A DNA stretch of 64,000 bases from Granulicella pectinivorans (lineage in GTDB: Bacteria > Acidobacteriota > Terriglobia > Terriglobales > Acidobacteriaceae). The translations under genes and the position numbers were made by a program. Of this stretch, positions 18,869 to 27,150 are shown piece after piece (position 1 is the stretch's first letter; each line of letters begins with the position of its first letter). The stretch spans positions 1,612,001 through 1,676,000 of the forward strand of contig NZ_FOZL01000001.1 in NCBI RefSeq assembly GCF_900114625.1. The letters run 5' to 3'. Under the pieces are notes generated by a model, which was not told where the DNA came from, did not search any database, and was given only the letters and a program-made list of their open reading frames with translations.

Positions 18869-19387
18869 ATGGCAGATCCGTATCTCGGCGAAATCCGGCA
18901 AGTCGGCTTCTCCTTCGCGCCCCGCTACTGGGCACAGTGCAATGGGCAGTTATTACCGATCCAGCAGAATCAAGCGCTCTTTTCGCTCCTTGGGACCCAG
19001 TTCGGCGGAGACGGCATCCGAACCTTCGGTCTCCCCGATCTTCGCGGACGCAGCCCGATCGGGCAGGGAAATGGAGTTGTGATGGGAGAGGCACAGGGCG
19101 CGGAAAAAGTGACCATGACTGTGGCCCAGATGCCTCTGCACACGCATCTGGTCTCTGCCAGCACGACGGCCGGGACCGCCGGAGACCCGACGGGTCAGGT
19201 CTGGGCTCCGGTCTCGGATTCATCCGGCAATCCGAATCCGGGGTTTACGGAAACCGCGCCCAATGTGACGATGGATCCTGCGGCGCTCTCCCCGGCGGGC
19301 GGGAGTCAACCTATCCCCATCCTGCAGCCCTATAACGTCGTCAACTACATCATTGCCCTGTCCGGCATCTTTCCATCCCGCAGTTAG
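18869..19387 (+). CDS. Phage tail collar domain protein, 3 of 3
   Basis: The 172-residue protein begins ADPYLGEIRQVGFSFAPRYW and carries CNGQLLPIQQNQALFSLLGTQFGGDG, FGLPDLRGRSPIG, HTH, and VVNYIIALSGIFPSRS. The ATG at 18869 is preferred over one 18 bases earlier because AAGGAAG lies 7 bases upstream and the start aligns with the paralogues. It closes the triad. The central glycine- and threonine-rich region differs most between copies, which suggests that this part sets specificity. Confidence 0.85.
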   Translation: MADPYLGEIRQVGFSFAPRYWAQCNGQLLPIQQNQALFSLLGTQFGGDGIRTFGLPDLRGRSPIGQGNGVVMGEAQGAEKVTMTVAQMPLHTHLVSASTTAGTAGDPTGQVWAPVSDSSGNPNPGFTETAPNVTMDPAALSPAGGSQPIPILQPYNVVNYIIALSGIFPSRS

Positions 19388-19411
19388 GCGACACACGAAC
19401 GGCTTTCCGCA

Positions 19412-19891
19412 ATGGCAGTTACACTTCGCAAGAGTAAACCGGACGACGACGACCTGCTCTTGCGCCTGTTCGCTGAACATAAGGCAGAGGAATTTGCCCT
19501 GCTCGGCATGGGCGAAGAGCAGCGTCGTTTCATGGTCACCATGCAGTATCGATTGCGATGCGCCGGATACGGAGCGGACTTTCCGGCTGCCATCCAGCAG
19601 ATAGTCGAGGAGGATGGCGATCCGATTGGCCATCTTCTCCTGGATGAAGGACCGCACGGTTTGCGTATCGTGGATATCGCGGTTGCAGGCACGCATCGAG
19701 GCAGAGGAGTGGGAACGGCGGTGCTTCGTACGCTCTGTGAACGTGCCGGCTCCCAGGGGAGATCGATTCGGCTGCGCGTGATTCCACATTCGGCAGCAGC
19801 CCGTTTGTACCGACGCCTTGGATTCGTGGTCGTCTCCGGTGACGAAATGGGCGAAGAGATGATCTGGCGAAGTTCAGCTATCGACCAGTGA
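19412..19891 (+). CDS. GNAT family N-acetyltransferase
   Basis: The 159-residue protein has the GNAT acetyl-CoA loop DIAVAGTHRGRGVGTAVLRTL at about residues 88-108 and the following RVIPHSAAARLYRRLGF block. It begins 24 bases after the third tail-collar gene in the same direction, so it is probably cotranscribed and may modify a tail-collar product or a related substrate. That link is inference. Its 3' end overlaps the 3' end of mntH on the other strand by 14 bases. Confidence 0.85.
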   Translation: MAVTLRKSKPDDDDLLLRLFAEHKAEEFALLGMGEEQRRFMVTMQYRLRCAGYGADFPAAIQQIVEEDGDPIGHLLLDEGPHGLRIVDIAVAGTHRGRGVGTAVLRTLCERAGSQGRSIRLRVIPHSAAARLYRRLGFVVVSGDEMGEEMIWRSSAIDQ

Positions 19892-21224
19892 ACGTCTGGA
19901 TGAGAAGCCAGAGATTCAGCACCGCAATCAGCGTGGCCACGGCGTAACTCACCCACTTGAGCCATGTTCCGTTAACGAACTGGCCCATCCTGCGGTGGTC
20001 GCTGGTAAAGATCACCAGCGGGAAGACCGCGAAGCTGAGCTGCATGCTCAGGACGACCTGGCTGAGCAGCAGCAGGTTGGTCGTCCCCTGCTCGCCATAG
20101 AGGTACGTTACGGCGACAGCGGGGACGATGGCCAGCGACCGCGTGATGAGACGCCTCTGCCATCCTGGAAGGCTCATTTTGAGGAAGCCTTCCATGATGA
20201 GCTGTCCGGTGAGGGTGCCGGTGATGGTCGAGTTTTGCCCGGACGCCAGCAGGGCGATCGCGAAGATGGTGCTCGCTCCGGCGACGCCCAGCATCGGCGT
20301 CAACAGCTTGTAGGCGTCGCCAATCTCCGCGACCTCCGGGTGTCCGCCACGGTGGAAGACAGCAGCGGCCACAATGAGGATGGCTGCGTTCACAAAGAGG
20401 GCAAGCGTGAGCGCGAGCGCCGAATCGATGTTCGCAAAGAGGATCGCTTCACGCTTGCCCTCGTTCGTGCGTGGATAGTCGCGTGTCTGGACAAGAGACG
20501 AGTGCAGGTAGAGATTGTGCGGCATCACAGTCGCGCCGAGGATGCCGATGGCGATATAGAGCATCGCGGGATCGGTGACCATACTCTTCGAAGGGATGAA
20601 GAGATTCGTCACAATCGGTGCCCAGTCAGGATGCGAGAGGAAGATCTCAAAGCCAAAGAGGACCGCGATGGTGCCGATCAGGACGATCACCAGAGCTTCG
20701 AGATAACGAAACCCCTTGTGTTGGAGAAGCAGGACGACAAGGACATCGGCTCCGGTGAGAAGAACTCCAAGTGTCAAAGGGATGCCAAACAGCAGTTGCA
20801 GCGCGATGGCGGATCCGATCACCTCGGCGAGATCGCAGGCGATAATCGCGACCTCCGCGAAGAGCCACAGGCCGATCGCCACGGGTCGGCTATAGGCCTC
20901 GCGGCAGGCCTGCGCCAGGTCCCGTTCGCTCGCAACACCCAGCTTGATGGAGAGACTTTGTAAAAGAATTGCCATCAGGTTTGAGGCCATGATGACGAAG
21001 AGCAACGTGTACCCGTAGCGGGAGCCCCCCGCAAGATCAGTCGCCCAGTTGCCGGGGTCCATATACCCCACGGAGATGAGGAAGCCCGGTCCCATGAAGC
21101 CGAGCAGCCGCCGCCAGAAGTGAGGCGACTGCGAGATCCGCACGGACGAGAAGATATCCGGCATGGAGGCATCTTCGGTAATGGTGTTTTGTTCGAGGAC
21201 GGGGCGAACGCTCAAGTCGGCCAT
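19878..21224 (-). CDS. mntH: Nramp-family Mn2+/Fe2+ symporter MntH
   Basis: The 448-residue membrane protein has the Nramp metal-site motif DPGNWATD in the first membrane segment (about residues 56-63) and MPHNLYLHSSL in segment 6, with about 11 spans in all. It imports manganese or ferrous iron with protons. It lies 68 bases downstream of mntR on the same strand, with an operator-like site in the gap, which strongly supports a manganese role. The N-terminus before the MPDIF segment could be shorter than annotated. Confidence 0.92.
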   Translation of the reverse strand: MADLSVRPVLEQNTITEDASMPDIFSSVRISQSPHFWRRLLGFMGPGFLISVGYMDPGNWATDLAGGSRYGYTLLFVIMASNLMAILLQSLSIKLGVASERDLAQACREAYSRPVAIGLWLFAEVAIIACDLAEVIGSAIALQLLFGIPLTLGVLLTGADVLVVLLLQHKGFRYLEALVIVLIGTIAVLFGFEIFLSHPDWAPIVTNLFIPSKSMVTDPAMLYIAIGILGATVMPHNLYLHSSLVQTRDYPRTNEGKREAILFANIDSALALTLALFVNAAILIVAAAVFHRGGHPEVAEIGDAYKLLTPMLGVAGASTIFAIALLASGQNSTITGTLTGQLIMEGFLKMSLPGWQRRLITRSLAIVPAVAVTYLYGEQGTTNLLLLSQVVLSMQLSFAVFPLVIFTSDHRRMGQFVNGTWLKWVSYAVATLIAVLNLWLLIQTFTGR

Positions 21225-21253
21225 AGGCTTTGACTTGAGTATGCCACAAGATG

Positions 21254-21268
21254 TAAACCTTGGTTAAT
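21254..21268 (-). promoter_or_regulatory. Candidate MntR operator upstream of mntH
   Basis: TAAACCTTGGTTAAT contains inverted AACC/GGTT arms. A related site with TTAACC...AAGGTT arms stands directly before mntR (21967-21984). The pairing of two similar sites with a DtxR-family gene and its metal transporter suggests autoregulation and a separate control of mntH. Confidence 0.5.
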
Positions 21269-21292
21269 ATAAAAAGGAGTCCCCGCCTTAAT

Positions 21293-21955
21293 TTATTGTG
21301 GCTTCACCCAGACGCGTTCCGCTGCGGAACGCCCGATGGTGGCGGGGCCGGCAGGGGTCTGGACCCGCCAGGTATCGTCATAGTTCTTTTCGAGGACGCG
21401 GATCGCGGCGCCCGGCCCGATGCCCAGCTTGTGCAGGAACTCAAGGAGTTTGGGGTCGCGTTCGTAGAGGCTTGCGACGGTGTAGTGAGTCTGTTCGACG
21501 GCATCGGTCAGGGCGAGGGTGCCGCGTTTGCGACGTTGTGCGGGCGTTTCAGGAAGCACGCCATTTCCGTGGGGACAGGTGCCGCGATCGCCCAGTTTTT
21601 CGATCAGTTTGGCCTCAAATGCAGGCGAGACGGCGTGTTCCAGGCGCTCGGCCTCGGTATGGATCTGATGCCACTCCATCCCGAAGATCTCCGACAGCAT
21701 CCGCTCGATGAGGTGATGGCGCAGCGCGGTGCGATAGGCCGTCTCTTTGCCTTTCGTGGTGAGGCGCAGGCTGCCGTTGGCCTTGGCGTCGATGTATCCA
21801 TCCTGCTTCAGTCGCTTGACTGCCTTGGTGACAGCCGGAGGAGAGACCTCGAGCCAGTGGGCGAGCAGCGCCGGGATCACGGTGTGCCCTTCGCTATCGG
21901 CCTCGAGGATGGCCTTGAGATAGTCTTCCTTGGAGATCGTGATCTCTTCTGACAT
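21293..21955 (-). CDS. mntR: DtxR/MntR family metal-dependent repressor
   Basis: The 220-residue protein has an N-terminal winged helix (residues about 1-70, with the recognition stretch VSPPAVTKAVKRLKQDGYI), a dimerisation and metal domain (HHLIERML, HTEAERLEHAVSP, CPHGNGV near residue 130), and a C-terminal SH3/FeoA-like domain. With bound metal it represses uptake genes. It is the first gene of mntR-mntH. The presence of MntH just downstream favours manganese, not iron, as corepressor. Confidence 0.9.
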   Translation of the reverse strand: MSEEITISKEDYLKAILEADSEGHTVIPALLAHWLEVSPPAVTKAVKRLKQDGYIDAKANGSLRLTTKGKETAYRTALRHHLIERMLSEIFGMEWHQIHTEAERLEHAVSPAFEAKLIEKLGDRGTCPHGNGVLPETPAQRRKRGTLALTDAVEQTHYTVASLYERDPKLLEFLHKLGIGPGAAIRVLEKNYDDTWRVQTPAGPATIGRSAAERVWVKPQ

Positions 21956-21966
21956 AAGACTCCATG

Positions 21967-21984
21967 TTAACCCCGGTGAAGGTT
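21967..21984 (-). promoter_or_regulatory. Candidate MntR operator upstream of mntR
   Basis: TTAACCCCGGTGAAGGTT lies 12-29 bases before the mntR start. Its arms resemble those of the site before mntH. The position would block ribosome or polymerase access, which fits autorepression. Confidence 0.4.
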
Positions 21985-21994
21985 TTTCGTCCTT

Positions 21995-23347
21995 TTAGTC
22001 GGTCTTCAGGGAAGAGGCGCGTTCGAGAACAAGGGCTGTCTCCAGTTCTTCGCGCATCTTGGCGACATCGCCCAGGGTGAGTCCTTCCTCGGAGGCGTTG
22101 CTTTGGTGCTTCGTCCTGCCTACCCGCTGCGCGTTGTAGATGCCGGTATGACCGGAAAAGAGATAGCTGAGGACGCAGGCGATGCCTGCGTAGGCTCCGG
22201 CCTCGGCACCGAACAATTCGACGGCCATCAAGGTGGAGGCGATGGGGGTATTGGCCGCTCCTGCAAAGACCGCGACGAAGCCCATCGCGGCCAACAGCGA
22301 AGAGGGAAGCGGGATAATGTGCGAGAGAGCGTTGCCCAGCGTGGAACCGATGTAGAAGAGTGGCGTTACCTCTCCACCTTTGAAGCCGGTGCCGAGCGTG
22401 ATGGCGGTAAACAGGCCTTTGGCGGCGAAGTCGTAGACCGGCAGTTTGGAGTTGAAGGAGGCGACGATCGTCGGAATGCCGAGCCCGAGATACTTGAGCG
22501 TATAGGTCGTGCCAATGGCGAAGACTGCCGTGGTGACGATGAATCCGCCGACAACGGGGCGCAGGGTTGGGTTGGGGATGTGCTTTTTCGCTGTGCGCGC
22601 GATCGCATGGGTCAGCCTGGCGAAGCCCATCCCGGCCAGGCCGAAGGCGGCTCCAGCGATCATCGAGTAACCGACACCGGTGATGCTCATCGCGGGCGTC
22701 TCGGAGACGCGGTAGATCTTATGCTGCACATGCCAGGCCCGGGTTACGAGATCGCCGACGAAGGCGGCCATGAAGCAGGGGGCAATGGCGTCGTAGCTGA
22801 GCGTTCCGATCGCCAGGACTTCGATCCCGAAGACGGCACCGGCGAGCGGCGTACCGAAGACCGAGGCGAAGCCGGCGCTGATGCCGGCCATCAGCAGGAT
22901 ACGGCGTTCATGCGGGGCGAGGCCGAGTGGCCGTGAGAGCTGATCGGCCAGCGAGGCTCCGGTCTGGATCGCTGTGCCTTCGCGCCCGGCGGACCCGCCG
23001 AAGAGGTGGGTGATGAAGGTGCCGATGAGAATCAGCGGCGTCATGCGAACGGGGATGACGGCCGTGGGATTGTGTGTCTGTTCAAGAACGAGGTTATTGC
23101 CTGCCTCGACCGAAGCGCCGAAGCGCCGATACATCTGGGCCATGACCCAACCGGCAGGTGCAAGCAGAAGAATCAGCCAAACATGCTGTTCGCGCATCGC
23201 GGTCGCGTAGTTCAGCGAGACCAGCAAGAGTGCCGAAGCCGATCCGGCAAGGATACCCACGAGGGCGGCAATGGGTATCCAGCGGCCAAGATCGATCAGC
23301 AGCAGAAGTTGTTCGGGCAGTGATCTACGCGTACGTGTTTCGGGCAA
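21995..23347 (-). CDS. CLC-F (EriC-F) type fluoride/proton antiporter
   Basis: The 450-residue CLC protein has features of the fluoride-specific branch: the first anion-site loop is EAGNNLVLE (residues 81-89) instead of the GSGIP of chloride CLCs, the gating-glutamate loop is GREGT (121-125), and the later loop is GFKGGEVTP (321-329) in place of GxFxP. It exports fluoride from the cytoplasm. The start is a TTG at 23347 with AGGAGG four bases upstream. A fluoride riboswitch lies immediately 5' of it, which independently supports the substrate. Confidence 0.9.
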   Translation of the reverse strand: MPETRTRRSLPEQLLLLIDLGRWIPIAALVGILAGSASALLLVSLNYATAMREQHVWLILLLAPAGWVMAQMYRRFGASVEAGNNLVLEQTHNPTAVIPVRMTPLILIGTFITHLFGGSAGREGTAIQTGASLADQLSRPLGLAPHERRILLMAGISAGFASVFGTPLAGAVFGIEVLAIGTLSYDAIAPCFMAAFVGDLVTRAWHVQHKIYRVSETPAMSITGVGYSMIAGAAFGLAGMGFARLTHAIARTAKKHIPNPTLRPVVGGFIVTTAVFAIGTTYTLKYLGLGIPTIVASFNSKLPVYDFAAKGLFTAITLGTGFKGGEVTPLFYIGSTLGNALSHIIPLPSSLLAAMGFVAVFAGAANTPIASTLMAVELFGAEAGAYAGIACVLSYLFSGHTGIYNAQRVGRTKHQSNASEEGLTLGDVAKMREELETALVLERASSLKTD

Positions 23348-23351
23348 TGGG

Positions 23352-23373
23352 CCTCCTATTGGATGTAGGAGTC
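23352..23373 (-). promoter_or_regulatory. Riboswitch expression platform: hairpin hiding the Shine-Dalgarno sequence
   Basis: On the minus strand CTCCTA (the 3' pseudoknot strand of the aptamer) can pair with TAGGAG of the ribosome site AGGAGG across a 7-base loop. When fluoride locks ACUCC into the aptamer pseudoknot, this hairpin cannot form and the ribosome site is free. The design predicts translation switched on by fluoride. Confidence 0.75.
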
Positions 23374-23420
23374 ATCAGCGCCGGCCATTCGACCGGGCAT
23401 CGTAGGCGAACCCCATCGCC
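23362..23420 (-). ncRNA. Fluoride riboswitch (crcB motif) aptamer
   Basis: The minus-strand RNA shows the crcB motif in order. Stem GGCG/CGCC closes loop AUGGGGUU. A second stem (GCCCGGUC with GGCCGGCGC, one bulged C, GAAU loop) follows. Then comes the conserved UGAUG ACUCCUAC. The loop GGGGU pairs with ACUCC (one G-U) to form the pseudoknot that binds fluoride and magnesium. It lies directly before the CLC-F gene, a classic target of this riboswitch. Confidence 0.92.
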
Positions 23421-23475
23421 AGGATTGTGATTTCAAGATAGCAGTTGCCGAAAATTCGCGTCAACGGGCGTACTT

Positions 23476-25980
23476 CTAGACAAGCTCCAACGCATAATGC
23501 ATGCCCCTCTGCATCGTGATCTGCTTCACGGATGGCTCTGCGCCCTGGAGCGACGGTGCGTTGACGCTCTTGATGGTCACCCCATCGGGTACGCGCACAG
23601 TGTACGTCCCATCCCGCAACGCGAAGAGCTTCGCCTCGATGAGACGTCCCTCGCTCCAGCGCACCGCGACTTCCAGGCCTCCCCGTGCGCGCAGGCCGCG
23701 TACGCTGCCCTGCTTCCACGCTTTGGGAAGGGCGGGCAGCAGAGAGATTTCGCCGTCGTGGCTCTGGAGCAGAAGTTCGGCGATGGAGGCGGCCGCGCCG
23801 AAGTTCCCGTCGATCTGGAAGATGCTGCCGCCCGTGGCGGGGTGGGTATCGAAGAGATTTGCACCGGTGCTGTGCTCCATCAGCATCTTCAGCGACTCCC
23901 AGGCCATGTCGCCGTCTTCGAGCCGTGCCCACAGGCCGATGGCCCATGCGCGGCTCCAGCCGGTATAGGCTCCGCCGTTTGCAAGCCTGAGTTCCAGCGA
24001 CCGGCGCGCTGCAGCCGCGAGCCCGGGGTTGTTGCGCGTCGTGATCTCCGCGCCGGGATAGATGGGATAGAGATGCGACATATGCCTCTGTCCCGGTTCC
24101 GGCTCCCCGAAGTCGGACGACCACTCCTGCAGCTGTCCGGCGTGACCGATCTTGTAGACGGGCATGCGCTTCTGCGCGGCCGACAAGGCTGCTACGAACT
24201 CCTGGTCGACACCAAGGACCTTTGCCGCCTCGGTCACATGCGCGAAGATCTCCCGGATGAGCGCGATGTCCATCGTGCAGCCGGCGCTGACATTGGCTGG
24301 CTTGCCGTCGGGTGCGAAGAAGTCATTTTCGGTGGAGACGGAGGGGCATGTCGTCAGTTGGCCCTTGCCGTCTTCGACCAGCCAACTCAGGCAGAACTCC
24401 GCCGAACCCTTCAGCACCGGGTAGCTGGTGCGCAGGAACTGCCTGTCGCCGGTGAAGAGATAGTGCTCCCAGAGATGCGCGCAGAGCCAGGGGCCGCTCA
24501 TCGCGAAGTTTGCCCAGGTGGGGTCGGAAGATGCATTTCCCATCCCCACGGGGGCGGACTGCCGCCACAGATCGACGTTGTGGTGCGAGACCCAGCCCTT
24601 CGCCCCGTAGTTCACCTCGGCGGTCTTCGCGCCGTTGTGGCTCAGGTCTGTCACCATGGCGAAGAGAGGAGCGTGCAGTTCGGACAGGTTGCAAGTCTCG
24701 GTAAGCCAGTAGTTCATCTGGACGTTGATGTTGGCGGTCCAGTTCGAACTCCAGGGCGGACGCACATCCGCGCACCAGATGCCTTGGAGGTTCGCAGGCT
24801 GTGATCCAGGCCTCGAACTGCCGATGAGAAGATAACGGCCCAGATTGAAGTAAAGCGACAGCAGCGTTGGATCGGGGTCGTCCTTGAAGCTGTCGACGCG
24901 GATATTCGTGGGCCGCGCGGCGTTTGTTGTGCCGGAGCCCAGGTCGAGCGCAACGCGGCTGTAAAGCTTCTGATGATCTTCCGTGTGCGTGGAGAGAAGC
25001 CGCGCATAGGACGCAGCCCCGGCCTGCGCGATGGGGCGCAGCGCCGCGGCCAATACGACATCGATGGGGAGATCCGGGGGCACCGCATAGCCACGATAGC
25101 CGGTGGCCATTCCGAGCAGCAGCGTCACGGTCGTTGCCCCTTCGATCGACAGGCTTCCGTCCGGCTGTTTCTTGATCGTACCGTCGACGAGCTGCGCACG
25201 CAGTGCCGAGGCGAAGTGCATGCCTTCCCCATCGACTTCGCTGTAAAGAATCGGATGGTCGGTCTCCAGATAATTTGGCGCGGACTCGCTTGGGGCTTTG
25301 CCGGTCAGGTGGAGGGTGTGATCGTCTGGGGCCGTGGTCTTGGAGCGTAGGGGACTCTTCAGCCGGATCGTTGCCGAGAGCGCGCCTTTCCGGCTCGCGG
25401 TCAAGCGGGTGACCAGCAACTGAGCGGGGGCGGAGACGAAGGCCTCGCGCCGATAGCGCACGTCTCCCACGGTGTAGCTTACGGTCGCGACAGCAGTCTG
25501 GAGGTTGAGTTCGCGCTGGTATGCGGTTAACTGTTCGCCATGGGCCAACTCGATCTCCAGGTCACCCAGGGGCTGGTACGCCTGATTGAAGGGGCCCTGC
25601 ATCTTCCTCATCTCGCGGTCTGCGGCGTGGTAGTCCTGCTGTTCCAGAACCAGCTTGCGGACGATGGGCAGATGAGCCTTCGCGCCGGGATTGTTCCAAT
25701 CGCCGAGCTTGCCGCCGTTGCGCGGAAAGCCTGACCAGAGCGTGTCTTCATTGAGCGCGATCCGCTCCACGCGGTGATTTCCGAAGACCATCGCTCCCAT
25801 CCGCCCGTTGCCAAGGGGCAGGGCATCGGCCCATTGTGGCGCGGGCTTGTCGAACCAGATGCGGTGATCGTTGCCGGGGCTGGCGGAGGCCTGTGCAGAG
25901 AGCGTTCCCTGCATCTTTGTCGCGGCGGCCGCCGCACCCATCCAGCCCAGAAAACGTCTTCGTGTCGTTGCCAATCTCAT
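23476..25980 (-). CDS. GH95 family alpha-L-fucosidase/galactosidase, Tat-exported
   Basis: The 834-residue protein opens with a Tat signal (TTRRRFLGWMGAAAAA). GH95 blocks follow: the N-terminal beta domain (WADALPLGNGRMGAMVFG, NEDTLWSG), the catalytic (alpha/alpha)6 barrel with NINVQMNYWLTE (the two Asn of the active site) and PWLCAHLWEHY, and the DGNFGAAASIAELLLQSHDG block. It hydrolyses alpha-1,2-L-fucosides or alpha-L-galactosides in plant or microbial glycans. It stands divergent from the dehydrogenase gene, with a gap of only 58 bases that must hold both promoters. Confidence 0.9.
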   Translation of the reverse strand: MRLATTRRRFLGWMGAAAAATKMQGTLSAQASASPGNDHRIWFDKPAPQWADALPLGNGRMGAMVFGNHRVERIALNEDTLWSGFPRNGGKLGDWNNPGAKAHLPIVRKLVLEQQDYHAADREMRKMQGPFNQAYQPLGDLEIELAHGEQLTAYQRELNLQTAVATVSYTVGDVRYRREAFVSAPAQLLVTRLTASRKGALSATIRLKSPLRSKTTAPDDHTLHLTGKAPSESAPNYLETDHPILYSEVDGEGMHFASALRAQLVDGTIKKQPDGSLSIEGATTVTLLLGMATGYRGYAVPPDLPIDVVLAAALRPIAQAGAASYARLLSTHTEDHQKLYSRVALDLGSGTTNAARPTNIRVDSFKDDPDPTLLSLYFNLGRYLLIGSSRPGSQPANLQGIWCADVRPPWSSNWTANINVQMNYWLTETCNLSELHAPLFAMVTDLSHNGAKTAEVNYGAKGWVSHHNVDLWRQSAPVGMGNASSDPTWANFAMSGPWLCAHLWEHYLFTGDRQFLRTSYPVLKGSAEFCLSWLVEDGKGQLTTCPSVSTENDFFAPDGKPANVSAGCTMDIALIREIFAHVTEAAKVLGVDQEFVAALSAAQKRMPVYKIGHAGQLQEWSSDFGEPEPGQRHMSHLYPIYPGAEITTRNNPGLAAAARRSLELRLANGGAYTGWSRAWAIGLWARLEDGDMAWESLKMLMEHSTGANLFDTHPATGGSIFQIDGNFGAAASIAELLLQSHDGEISLLPALPKAWKQGSVRGLRARGGLEVAVRWSEGRLIEAKLFALRDGTYTVRVPDGVTIKSVNAPSLQGAEPSVKQITMQRGMHYALELV

Positions 25981-26038
25981 CGCCGCTCCAAAGGAAGGTG
26001 AACCACCCGCTAGGGTAGTTTATGGCACACTGTTGCGT

Positions 26039-27010
26039 ATGGTTCGAGTGGGTGTGGACGCAGGCGTACGGGATGAGTTGCTGAAGGGGTTTCCTCCGGA
26101 GGCGACCTTCGTTCGGATTCCTTCGCAACCGGCCGAGGCGATGGAAGTGGACTTCTGGCTGTTGCCGTTCTTTCGCAAGGATGCGCCGCAAGTCTTTCAG
26201 AATCTGCGTGGTGTGAAGGTTGTGCAGTCCATGATGGCGGGTGTGGACTGGATTCTTCCGTGGTTGCCGAAGGACGTTACGCTTTGCGATGGGCGGGGAA
26301 TTCACGATACGTCGACGTCGGAGTACGTTTTAGCCGCGATTTTAGCGGCTCAGAAGAGGTTTCCGCTGTATCGGGACCGGCAAAACCGGCAGGAATGGCG
26401 GAATCTGGGCGACTCGGGCGACGAACTGATCGACTCGGGTGGAGCTAACACCTCTCTTTACAAGGTGATGCAGGACGATCTGTCGGGCAAGACGGTGTTG
26501 ATTGTGGGATATGGGTCGATTGGGGCCGCGATTGAGCGGCGGCTTAAAGCCTTTGATGCCAATGTGTTACGGATTGCGCGGAGAGCTCGGCCGGAGCCCG
26601 TGGTGCATGCGATCGGGGCTTTGCCTGAGCTTCTTCCGCAGGCGGACATCGTTGTGTTAATCGTCCCTATCACACAGGAAACAAAGGGTTTGATCGGCGC
26701 TGCCGAGCTCGCGCTGATGAAGCGGGGGGCGCTTCTGGTGAATGCTTCGCGGGGGCCGGTGGTGGCGACCGGGGATTTGGTGTCGGCGCTCGAGGAGAAG
26801 AGGATTCGTGCGGTGCTGGATGTGGTGGATCCCGAGCCGCTGCCTGTGGGGCATGCTTTGTGGACGGCCCCTAACTGCTTTATTACGCCACATATCGGGG
26901 GCGCCACGCCGGGATTCATCGTGCGCGGCTTCAAGCTGGCGGCGGAGCAGGTGCGGCGGTTTGCGGCTGGGGAGCCGCTGGACAATGTGGTGACGGAGGA
27001 TGGATATTAG
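26039..27010 (+). CDS. D-isomer-specific 2-hydroxyacid dehydrogenase
   Basis: The frame is open further upstream, but the ATG at 26039 gives a 323-residue protein of family length; the upstream part overlaps the fucosidase gene. The NAD domain has VGYGSIGAAIE at about residues 155-165. The catalytic Arg stands in NASRGPVV, the Glu in DVVDPEPLP, and the His in FITPHIGGAT. The family reduces 2-keto acids such as glyoxylate, hydroxypyruvate or phenylpyruvate. There is no obvious ribosome site, so translation may be leaderless. The substrate is unknown. Confidence 0.85.
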   Translation: MVRVGVDAGVRDELLKGFPPEATFVRIPSQPAEAMEVDFWLLPFFRKDAPQVFQNLRGVKVVQSMMAGVDWILPWLPKDVTLCDGRGIHDTSTSEYVLAAILAAQKRFPLYRDRQNRQEWRNLGDSGDELIDSGGANTSLYKVMQDDLSGKTVLIVGYGSIGAAIERRLKAFDANVLRIARRARPEPVVHAIGALPELLPQADIVVLIVPITQETKGLIGAAELALMKRGALLVNASRGPVVATGDLVSALEEKRIRAVLDVVDPEPLPVGHALWTAPNCFITPHIGGATPGFIVRGFKLAAEQVRRFAAGEPLDNVVTEDGY

Positions 27011-27087
27011 TCCATCTTTGGTGCGTTTTTAGCCGGTACAACATGGACTGCTGCATGGATATCGTGGACAGCGGACCGGTACATTGA

Positions 27088-27130
27088 GACAGGCCCATGG
27101 CTCTTCCGAGCGCATGGGCCTGTTGGGTTT
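27088..27130. terminator. Hairpin terminator between converging genes
   Basis: CAGGCCCATG (27090-27099) pairs with CATGGGCCTG (27113-27122), followed by TTGGGTTT. It separates the dehydrogenase from the acidic-protein gene on the opposite strand. Confidence 0.7.
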
Positions 27131-27150
27131 AATCAGATCAAGGGCGAGGG

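Noticed and set aside
17712..19387. Prophage remnant, suggested by the tail-collar genes
   Set aside because: There are no capsid, tail-tube, integrase or lysis genes nearby, and the triad is regular and intact.
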